NCBI GenBank assembly: GCA_900754145.1
Contig: CAAEBW010000054.1
Location: 1-6,163 of the forward strand
Direction: 5' to 3'
Source: Clostridia bacterium
GTDB lineage: Bacteria; Bacillota; Clostridia; Oscillospirales; Acutalibacteraceae
DNA: 6,163 bases
Every line of letters begins with the position of its first letter. Position 1 is the first letter of the stretch. This document shows positions 1 to 5,814 of this stretch, piece by piece. The notes under the pieces are model-generated. The model made no database searches and was not told the origin of the DNA. It saw nothing but the letters and a program-made list of their open reading frames with translations. Made by a program: the position numbers and the translations under genes.

Positions 1-7
1 CTCGACA

Positions 8-28
8 GCCCCCTTTACACAAGGGGGC
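8..28. repeat. Perfect GC-rich inverted repeat (8-bp arms)
   Basis: GCCCCCTT at 8-15 is the exact reverse complement of AAGGGGGC at 21-28, with a 5-nt TACAC loop. The hairpin would be stable in RNA or single-stranded DNA. No U-tract follows it on either strand, so it is not a standard intrinsic terminator. It could be the 3' end of the upstream transcript or one copy of a dispersed intergenic palindrome; a single copy in the window cannot decide. A partial echo of the left arm, CAGCCCCTTTTT, lies at 79-90. The palindrome itself is directly visible; its role is unknown. Confidence 0.6.
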
Positions 29-106
29 CTAATTATGCGCTAATCAATTCACCCCTACAAACCCCGAGTTGTTTTATACAGCCCCTTTTTAAACAGAAAA
101 ATAAAA

Positions 107-135
107 TTGACAAAAAAAACTATTTGTGATAGAAT
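107..135 (+). promoter_or_regulatory. Sigma-A-type promoter with extended -10
   Basis: A perfect -35 box TTGACA (107-112) is separated by exactly 17 nt from a -10 box TAGAAT (130-135, 5 of 6 matches to TATAAT). A TG at 127-128, one base before the -10, gives an extended -10 element. The 16 nt upstream of the -35 (91-106) are almost all A/T with A-runs, like an UP element. Transcription should start near 142-143, leaving a 5' leader of about 28 nt before the minD-like start at 170, too short for a riboswitch or T-box. It is the only strong promoter seen in the window and probably drives at least the first three genes. Confidence 0.8.
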
Positions 136-169
136 AATGTTGAATATTAATATGAGGTAGTTTTGCGAT

Positions 170-901
170 ATGGGTCAGGTATATGCCGTTACATCGGGCA
201 AGGGCGGAGTCGGCAAGTCTACCGTCTCGGTGGGCTTGGCGTTTGCCTTTACAAAGCTTAATAAGAAGACCTTGCTTGTCGATATGGACGAGGGGCTCAG
301 ATGCCTTGACTTAATGCTGGGTGCCGATAAGTCGGCGGTTTTCAATTTGTCGGATATACTTATGGGCAGGGAAATGAGCGACGCGGTCTACGAGACGGAG
401 AATGTTAAGGGACTTTACCTTATTCCCGCACCCGCGGACACAGGCAGGATTGACGCCTTTTCCTTTTCAAGCTTCGCAAATCAGGCGGCTAAAGAGTTTG
501 ACACGGTAATCTTCGATTTTCCTGCGGGAATAGATTTTTCGCTATATAACTGCCTGCCTGACGGTACTCTCTTTTTAACGGTTGCCGTACCCGATCCCGT
601 TTCTGTACGGGATGCCGCGGCGGTAAGCGCGAAGCTAAGCGATATATCCTGTCCCTCGCGGCTTATAATTAATAATTTTACTTACGGTCTTGTCAAACGT
701 CGGCTTTTCCGCAATATTGACGATATGATAGACAGCGCGGGTCTTCAGCTTTTGGGTGTGATTCCTCACAGCGAGGAGCTAATGCTCCTTTCGGTAAAGC
801 ATACGCTTAAATCGAAGGGAAGACCAATGGCGGCGTTTATGAGAATTGCAAAAAGGCTTTGCGGCGAACATATTTTATTACCGAAGCTGAAAAAAATATG
901 A
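170..901 (+). CDS. minD: MinD-like P-loop ATPase (ParA/MinD family), short form
   Basis: A 243-residue cytoplasmic or membrane-peripheral ATPase of the MinD branch of the ParA/MinD family, whose canonical members form ATP-dependent dimers on the membrane and recruit MinC to place the division septum. Visible features: deviant Walker A SGKGGVGKST (9-18; signature Lys11, P-loop Lys16), switch I VDMDEGLRCLD (37-47; MinD normally has D-x-GLRNLD), Walker B VIFDFPAGID (113-122, Asp116), the MinD-typical VSVRDA (144-149) and GVIPHSEE (196-203). It is about 20-25 residues shorter than usual MinD: after the RIAKRLCGE helix only ten residues (HILLPKLKKI) remain where the linker and amphipathic membrane-targeting helix normally sit. 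The ATG start has GAGGT (154-158) 11 nt upstream. No minC or minE is adjacent; an mgsA homologue follows after 13 nt. Family assignment is firm; a true Min role is inference, and it could be a repurposed MinD paralogue. Confidence 0.85.
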   Translation: MGQVYAVTSGKGGVGKSTVSVGLAFAFTKLNKKTLLVDMDEGLRCLDLMLGADKSAVFNLSDILMGREMSDAVYETENVKGLYLIPAPADTGRIDAFSFSSFANQAAKEFDTVIFDFPAGIDFSLYNCLPDGTLFLTVAVPDPVSVRDAAAVSAKLSDISCPSRLIINNFTYGLVKRRLFRNIDDMIDSAGLQLLGVIPHSEELMLLSVKHTLKSKGRPMAAFMRIAKRLCGEHILLPKLKKI

Positions 902-914
902 AAGGATCTTTAAA

Positions 915-1319
915 ATGACTATTGCTTTAATCGCTCACGACGCAAAAAAAGAACTTATGGTGCAGTTTTGCATAGCATACTGCGGAATTTTAAGCAGGTA
1001 TAATCTTGTTGCTACGGGCGCCACGGGAAAGACTGTGGCTGAAGCAACAGGTCTTGAAATAACAAGGTTTTTGGGTGGCTCTCAGGGCGGCGCACAGCAG
1101 ATTGCCTCGCGTATAGGCTGTGATGAAATCGATCTTTTGCTCCTTTTCCGCGATCCCTTAAACCCTAAGCCCAACGAGCCTGACGAGCGCGCGCTTCTGC
1201 GCCTTTGCGATGTTCATAACATTCCTGTTGCTACCAATATCGCCACCGCCGAAATGCTTATCCACAGCCTTGAACGCGGCGACCTTGACTGGCGCGAGAT
1301 TGTAAAAAATAACAAATAA
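915..1319 (+). CDS. mgsA: Methylglyoxal synthase homologue with altered active site
   Basis: 134 residues, the usual length of Firmicutes MgsA, with similarity from the first residues (MTIALIAHDAKK) to the end. The family converts dihydroxyacetone phosphate to methylglyoxal plus phosphate, a cytosolic bypass of lower glycolysis. Retained by comparison with E. coli numbering from memory: His8 and Asp9 (H19, D20), Lys12 (K23), Thr34 and Thr37 (T45, T48), Asp80 (D91), Asp90 (D101), plus LLRLCDVHNIPVATN (94-108). Changed: the catalytic Asp71 of GGDQQ is Ala60 (codon GCA), His98 is Asn87, phosphate-site Thr47 is Ala36 and Ser65 is Gly54. Homology is secure, but synthase activity is doubtful. The start has AAAGGA (901-906) 8 nt upstream, overlapping the last base of the preceding stop codon. 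hisS follows 19 nt downstream, so it sits within an apparent operon. Alternatives are a diverged sugar-phosphate-binding protein or a lineage-specific MgsA using another base. Confidence 0.85.
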   Translation: MTIALIAHDAKKELMVQFCIAYCGILSRYNLVATGATGKTVAEATGLEITRFLGGSQGGAQQIASRIGCDEIDLLLLFRDPLNPKPNEPDERALLRLCDVHNIPVATNIATAEMLIHSLERGDLDWREIVKNNK

Positions 1320-1338
1320 TTTTCTCGGAGTTTTATTT

Positions 1339-2646
1339 ATGTCTGAAATTAACCGCGCCGTAAAGGGAACGGGGGACGTTTTACCGTCGGAGAGCTATAA
1401 ATGGCAGTTTGTAGAGGGTAAAATGCTTGAAACCGCCCGCCTTTTCGGCTTTAACGAAATCCGTATACCCGTATTTGAGCATACGGAGGTGTTTTTGCGC
1501 AGCGTGGGGGACACAACCGACGTTGTTCAAAAGGAAATGTATACCTTTGACGATAAGGGCGGGCGTTCGATTACGCTTCGCCCTGAGTTTACGGCGGGGG
1601 TTATCCGCTGTGCTATTGAAAAGGGACTTGTAAACGGCGCATTGCCCGTAAAGGCGGCGTATGTCGGCGGCTGTTACCGCTACGAAAAGCCGCAGGCGGG
1701 CAGACTGCGCGAGTTCCACCAGTTCGGGGTTGAATGTATCGGCGCGGCGGAGCCTAATGCCGATGCGGAGGTTATCGCCCTCGCGGGTCAGGTATTGGAG
1801 TCTGTAGGTATTGAAAAAATATCGCTTGAAATAAATTCAATCGGCTGTCCCGAATGCCGAAAGGACTATGTGGCGGCGCTTAAAGAATATTTTAAGGCTC
1901 ATATTGACGAGCTGTGCGACACCTGTAAGGACAGGCTTGACCGCAATCCCATGAGGATACTTGACTGCAAGTCGCCTGTTTGCAGTAAAATTGCCGCGGG
2001 AGCGCCTGTTGTGACCGATTATCTATGTGATGACTGCCGTGAGCATTTTGAGGAAGTGCAGAAGCACCTTACCGCCGCGGGAATTAAATTTACCGTAAAC
2101 CCGCATATTGTAAGGGGTCTTGATTATTATACCCGCACGGTTTTTGAGTTTGTTTCGGGCGATATAGGCGCACAGTCAACAGTTTGCGGCGGCGGAAGAT
2201 ACGACGGGCTTATTTCCCAAATGGGCGGACCGTCCGTTCCCTCCCTCGGCTTTGCAATGGGTATTGAGCGCATTATGCTTTTGTTAGAGGCGCAGGGAAC
2301 AAAACTGCCTCAAAGCAATTCCTGCGATCTGTATATCGCCGCTATGGGCAAGGATGCCGCTGTTAAGGCGACCGAGCTTGTATCTGCTTTACGCCGTGAC
2401 GGATTTAAGGTCGAGACCGATATTTGCGGCAGGGGACTTAAGGCACAGATGAAGTTTGCCGATAAAATCGGCGCAGCATTTTCTATTGTTTTGGGTGACA
2501 ACGAGCTTAGCACAGGCAAGGCTTTGCTTAAAAATATGAAGGACGGAGAAAAGCGTGAAATCGACCTTGCCAACCTGTCCGACAGTATTTTCGAGGCTCT
2601 TCGTTCCTCTGCTTTGACAGCGCTTGAGGATTCGATTTTGGAATAA
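1339..2646 (+). CDS. hisS: Histidyl-tRNA synthetase
   Basis: A 435-residue class II synthetase that activates histidine with ATP and charges tRNA-His in the cytosol, normally as a homodimer. Seen in order: N-terminal KGTGDVLP (9-16) and motif 1 region; RPEFTAG (81-87); motif 2 YRYEKPQAGRLREFHQFGVE (113-132); histidine-binding VRGLDYYTRTVFE (258-270) with Arg259, equivalent to the catalytic Arg259 of E. coli HisRS; GGGRYDGL (284-291); motif 3 SLGFAMGIERIMLL (302-315, Arg311); and a C-terminal anticodon-binding domain from about 328. The insertion domain holds four cysteine pairs: C170/C173, C193/C196, C210/C215 and C230/C233, a pattern familiar in clostridial HisRS and possibly metal-binding. 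Length is slightly above the usual 415-430. A CGGAG ribosome site (1326-1330) lies 8 nt before the ATG. A GC hairpin follows the stop codon. Confidence 0.97.
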   Translation: MSEINRAVKGTGDVLPSESYKWQFVEGKMLETARLFGFNEIRIPVFEHTEVFLRSVGDTTDVVQKEMYTFDDKGGRSITLRPEFTAGVIRCAIEKGLVNGALPVKAAYVGGCYRYEKPQAGRLREFHQFGVECIGAAEPNADAEVIALAGQVLESVGIEKISLEINSIGCPECRKDYVAALKEYFKAHIDELCDTCKDRLDRNPMRILDCKSPVCSKIAAGAPVVTDYLCDDCREHFEEVQKHLTAAGIKFTVNPHIVRGLDYYTRTVFEFVSGDIGAQSTVCGGGRYDGLISQMGGPSVPSLGFAMGIERIMLLLEAQGTKLPQSNSCDLYIAAMGKDAAVKATELVSALRRDGFKVETDICGRGLKAQMKFADKIGAAFSIVLGDNELSTGKALLKNMKDGEKREIDLANLSDSIFEALRSSALTALEDSILE

Positions 2647-2655
2647 AATTTACTT

Positions 2656-2686
2656 GGCGGTCTTGCGGCCGCCTGTTTTGAATTTT
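2656..2686 (+). terminator. Possible weak or partial terminator between hisS and aspS
   Basis: GGCGGTC (2656-2662) pairs with GGCCGCC (2667-2673) to give a 7-bp GC-rich stem with one G-U pair and a UUGC tetraloop. It is followed by TGTTTTGAATTTTTT, so the U-tract is interrupted. It begins 10 nt after the hisS stop codon. Because no good promoter is seen before aspS, full termination would leave aspS-metY-metA unexpressed; a partly leaky terminator or a 3'-end-stabilising hairpin fits better. An A-rich stretch (2645-2648) could extend pairing with the distal T-run. Confidence 0.5.
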
Positions 2687-2688
2687 TT

Positions 2689-2696
2689 AAGAGGTG
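2689..2696 (+). promoter_or_regulatory. Ribosome binding site that selects the TTG start of aspS
   Basis: AAGAGGTG, a good match to the anti-Shine-Dalgarno complement, ends 7 nt before TTG at 2704. The next in-frame ATG (2719) would be 22 nt from this site, which is too far, and no other purine-rich site precedes it. The TTG start is therefore preferred, giving an N-terminus MKLDRMNG. Confidence 0.7.
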
Positions 2697-2703
2697 TTCT
2701 ATT

Positions 2704-4488
2704 TTGAAGCTTGACAGAATGAACGGATTGAAGCGCACCGACTATTGCGGTGAGCTTACTAAGGAAAAAATAGGCGAGGAGGTAGTCGTTGCGGGCTGGG
2801 TACAGCGTCAGCGTGATCTGGGCGGTCTTATTTTCGTTGACCTGCGCGACCGCAGCGGAATTATCCAGCTTGCCTTTGACGATACAACCGACCCTGCTGT
2901 TTTTGAAAAGGCGTCTGCGCTCCGCAGTGAATTTGTGGTTATGGCAAAGGGTAAGGTGCGTATGCGCTCCTCCGTAAATACCGAGATTCCGACGGGCGAA
3001 ATTGAGATTGAGGTTTATGAGCTTAAGATTTTGGGCGAGTCGGAAACCCCGCCCTTTGAAATACTGCCCGATTCCGCCGCTAAGGAGGAATTACGGCTTA
3101 AATACCGCTACCTTGACCTGCGCCGCGCACCGCTTCAGCGCAATATTTTAATGCGCCATAAGATAGCAAAGGTAACCCGCGACTATTTTGACGAAAACGG
3201 GTTTATTGAGATTGAGACCCCGACCCTTATCAAGTCCACACCCGAGGGCGCGAGGGATTATCTTGTTCCCTCCCGCGTTCATAAGGGAAGCTTTTTCGCA
3301 CTTCCTCAGTCGCCCCAGCTTTATAAGCAGCTGCTTATGCTGTCGGGCTTTGACCGCTATATGCAGATTGCCCGTTGCTACCGTGACGAGGATTTGAGAG
3401 CCGACCGTCAGCCGGAGTTTACGCAGATTGACCTTGAGATGTCCTTTGTAGAAAAGGAGGATGTTTTTGCGGTTGCCGAGGGGTATGTAAAGCGCCTGTT
3501 TAAAGAGGTGCTCGATGTCGATATTCCTACCCCGCTTACCCGCCTTACCTACACCGAGGCTATGGAAAATTACGGCTCGGATAAGCCTGACACACGCTTT
3601 GATATGAAGATAAAGGATTTGTCGGATATCGTGGAAAACTGCGGCTTCGGCGTCTTTGCCGATACGGTCAAAAACGGCGGAACGGTAAGGGCTATCACCG
3701 CCAAAAACGCCGCAGGGGTCTACACCAGAAAGGAAATCGATAAGCTTACCGAGGAGGCTAAGGGCATAGGTGCTAAGGGACTTGCCTTTATCCGCTGGGT
3801 AGATGATACTCCCTCCTGCTCCTTTGCGAAGTTTATGACCGAGGACGAATTAAAGGCTATTTACGAGCGCACGGGTGCCGAAAAGGGCGATGTTGTGCTT
3901 ATTGTAGCCGACCGCAAAAAGATTGCGCTTTCGGTTTTGGGGGCTTTACGCCTTACCGTGGCAAAGCGGCTTGATATTATACCCGAACAGTTTAATTTCC
4001 TTTGGATAACCGAGTTCCCGTTCTTTGAGTACAATGAGGAAACGGGCGACTGGGACGCAATGCACCACCCCTTTACAAAGCCGCTTGACGAGTGTATACA
4101 GTACCTTGACAACGCGCCCGAAAAGGTCTTTGCAGACGCGTACGATTTGGTGCTCAACGGTATTGAGCTTTCTTCCGGCTCTATCCGTATCACCGACCCG
4201 GAGCTTCAAAAGCATATGTTTAAGGCGCTCGGTCTCTCGGATGAGGAGGCTTATCAGAAGTTCGGTTTCTTAACCGATGCCTTTAAGTACGGCGCACCGC
4301 CCCACGGCGGAATGGGCATAGGGCTTGACCGCCTTACAATGCTTATGTGCGGCTGTGATAATCTGCGCGATGTTGTGGCTTTCCCGAAGGTCTCCAATTC
4401 CTCGGAGCTTATGTCGGGCGCACCGTCACAGGTTGACGAAAAACAGCTTTGCGAGCTGTCAATAGCCGTAACGACAAAAGATGAATAA
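2704..4488 (+). CDS. aspS: Aspartyl-tRNA synthetase, bacterial type
   Basis: A 594-residue class IIb synthetase that charges tRNA-Asp with aspartate in the cytosol. Domains in order: OB-fold anticodon-binding domain (about 10-115, with GWVQRQRDLGGLIFVDLRDR at 31-50); motif 1 region FIEIETPTL (167-175); TPEGARDYLVPSRVHKG (179-195); QSPQLYKQLL (202-211); motif 2 region YRDEDLRADRQPEFTQID (226-243); the bacterial GAD insertion (about 285-425); ITEFPFFE (435-442); AMHHPFTKP (452-460); and motif 3 GMGIGLDRLTML (536-547, Arg543). Length is the normal 580-600. Leu39 in RDLGG is the residue type of tRNA-Asp-specific enzymes, whereas non-discriminating AspRS often has His there; this points to a discriminating enzyme but is not proof. 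Start is TTG, chosen by the upstream ribosome site; ATG 2719 is the alternative. metY follows after 21 nt, so co-transcription is likely. Confidence 0.97.
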   Translation: MKLDRMNGLKRTDYCGELTKEKIGEEVVVAGWVQRQRDLGGLIFVDLRDRSGIIQLAFDDTTDPAVFEKASALRSEFVVMAKGKVRMRSSVNTEIPTGEIEIEVYELKILGESETPPFEILPDSAAKEELRLKYRYLDLRRAPLQRNILMRHKIAKVTRDYFDENGFIEIETPTLIKSTPEGARDYLVPSRVHKGSFFALPQSPQLYKQLLMLSGFDRYMQIARCYRDEDLRADRQPEFTQIDLEMSFVEKEDVFAVAEGYVKRLFKEVLDVDIPTPLTRLTYTEAMENYGSDKPDTRFDMKIKDLSDIVENCGFGVFADTVKNGGTVRAITAKNAAGVYTRKEIDKLTEEAKGIGAKGLAFIRWVDDTPSCSFAKFMTEDELKAIYERTGAEKGDVVLIVADRKKIALSVLGALRLTVAKRLDIIPEQFNFLWITEFPFFEYNEETGDWDAMHHPFTKPLDECIQYLDNAPEKVFADAYDLVLNGIELSSGSIRITDPELQKHMFKALGLSDEEAYQKFGFLTDAFKYGAPPHGGMGIGLDRLTMLMCGCDNLRDVVAFPKVSNSSELMSGAPSQVDEKQLCELSIAVTTKDE

Positions 4489-4509
4489 TATATATGGAGT
4501 GATTTATAT

Positions 4510-5799
4510 ATGAATAATTGGAACAGGGACACCGTTTGCGTTCAGGGCGGATACACCCCCGGCAACGGCGAGCCGAGACAGATTCCGATAATCCAAAGCA
4601 CTACCTTTAAATACGCAACAAGCGAGGATATGGGAAAGCTTTTCGATTTGGAGGCAAGCGGATATTTTTATTCCCGCCTGCAAAACCCCACCTGCGATAC
4701 CGTGGCGGCTAAAATCTGCGAGTTAGAGGGCGGCACCGCCGCTATGCTTACCTCGTCGGGTCAGGCGGCGTCCTTTTACGCGATATTTAATATTGCCTCC
4801 TGCGGCGACCATATAGTTTCCTCCTCTACTATTTACGGCGGCACATATAACCTTTTTGCCGTTACTATGAAGAGAATGGGCATCGATTTCACCTTTGTTT
4901 CACCCGATTGCACAAAGGAGGAGCTTGACGCCGCTTTCAGACCCAACACCAAGGCGGTTTTCGGGGAGACTATCGCAAATCCCGCCCTTACTGTGCTTGA
5001 TTTTGAAAAATTCTCTAATGCGGCGCACGAACACGGCGTTCCGCTAATTGTTGACAATACCTTTGCTACCCCCGTAAACTGCCGCCCCTTTGAGTGGGGG
5101 GCGGACATTGTAACCCACTCCACCACAAAGTATATGGACGGTCACGGCGCGGCGGTCGGCGGCTGTATTGTTGATTCTGGTAGGTTCGACTGGACAAAGT
5201 ATCCCGAAAAATACCCCGGTCTCTGCACACCCGATGACAGCTATCACGGCGTTACCTATACCGAGCGTTTCGGTATAGAGGGTGCTTACATCACAAAGGC
5301 GACAGTTCAGCTTATGCGGGATTTCGGCTCGGTTCAGTCGCCGCAGAGCGCCTTTATCTTAAACTTAGGGCTTGAAAGCCTGCACGTAAGAATGGCGAGA
5401 CATTGCGAAAACGCGTTGGCGGTCGCAAAGGCGCTTAATGCCGACGATAGGATTGCTTATGTTGTTTACCCCGGATTAGAGGGTGATAAATACTACGAAG
5501 ACGCTCAAAAATATATGCCGAACGGTACAACGGGGGTTGTAAGCTTCGGCTTAAAGGGCGGCAGAAAAGCGGCCGAGACCTTTATGAAAAACCTTAAAAT
5601 CGCCGCGATTGAGACCCACGTTGCCGACGCGCGCACCTGCTGTCTCCACCCCGCAAGCTCTACCCACCGCCAGATGACCGAGGAGGAGCTGACTGCGGCG
5701 GGAGTTCCGTCCGACCTTGTAAGGCTTTCCTGCGGACTTGAAAGCGCGGAAGATTTAGTGGCCGATATTAAGCAGGCGCTCGACTGCATCTGCGAATAA
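4510..5799 (+). CDS. metY: O-acetylhomoserine sulfhydrylase (homocysteine synthase), PLP-dependent
   Basis: A 429-residue enzyme of the Cys/Met metabolism PLP family (fold type I). It replaces the acetoxy group of O-acetylhomoserine with sulfide to give homocysteine, the direct-sulfhydrylation route to methionine. Visible: YSRLQNPT (54-61, Tyr54 and Arg56 for cofactor phosphate contacts from the neighbouring subunit), TSSGQAA (81-87), VDNTFATP (181-188, Asp182 for the pyridine nitrogen), HSTTKYMDGHG (203-213, Lys207 forming the PLP Schiff base), and the C-terminal HPASSTHRQMT (380-390) and VRLSCGLE (404-411). Length and the long loop around 225-250 fit the O-acetylhomoserine sulfhydrylase group (420-430 residues) better than the shorter cystathionine synthases and lyases (about 380-400). 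GGAGTGA (4496-4502) is the ribosome site, 7 nt before ATG. metA begins 15 nt downstream, supporting the pathway call. Confidence 0.93.
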   Translation: MNNWNRDTVCVQGGYTPGNGEPRQIPIIQSTTFKYATSEDMGKLFDLEASGYFYSRLQNPTCDTVAAKICELEGGTAAMLTSSGQAASFYAIFNIASCGDHIVSSSTIYGGTYNLFAVTMKRMGIDFTFVSPDCTKEELDAAFRPNTKAVFGETIANPALTVLDFEKFSNAAHEHGVPLIVDNTFATPVNCRPFEWGADIVTHSTTKYMDGHGAAVGGCIVDSGRFDWTKYPEKYPGLCTPDDSYHGVTYTERFGIEGAYITKATVQLMRDFGSVQSPQSAFILNLGLESLHVRMARHCENALAVAKALNADDRIAYVVYPGLEGDKYYEDAQKYMPNGTTGVVSFGLKGGRKAAETFMKNLKIAAIETHVADARTCCLHPASSTHRQMTEEELTAAGVPSDLVRLSCGLESAEDLVADIKQALDCICE

Positions 5800-5814
5800 A
5801 GGGCGGTCTTAATT

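Noticed and set aside
1..129. Open frame from the window edge to TGA at 127-129 (could be the end of an upstream gene)
   Set aside because: The translation is low-complexity, unlike any family recognised, and the frame would run through the palindrome and the consensus promoter. Base composition is AT-rich and unlike the genes in the window.
1381..1719. 112-codon minus-strand frame inside hisS
   Set aside because: Wholly antisense to conserved HisRS motifs and without recognisable content.
2614..2644. Possible promoter before aspS: TTGACA at 2614-2619
   Set aside because: The -35 is perfect but at 17 nt spacing the -10 would be TTTGGA; the best partial match, TGGAAT, needs a 19-nt spacer. 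It lies in hisS coding sequence, so the match may be chance. Too weak to annotate.
2719..2721. ATG at 2719 as the aspS start
   Set aside because: In frame, but 22 nt from the only good ribosome binding site; TTG at 2704 has 7-nt spacing.
2310..2738. 142-codon minus-strand frame over the hisS end and aspS start
   Set aside because: Shadow of hisS; serine/alanine/arginine-rich translation without family features.
4489..4509. Riboswitch or T-box ahead of metY
   Set aside because: Only 21 nt separate the genes, which cannot hold a SAM riboswitch or T-box.
2656..5809. GGCGGTCTT present near 2656, 2821 and 5802 as a possible repeat
   Set aside because: Nine bases, one copy inside coding sequence; no flanking similarity beyond it, so coincidence in this composition is likely.
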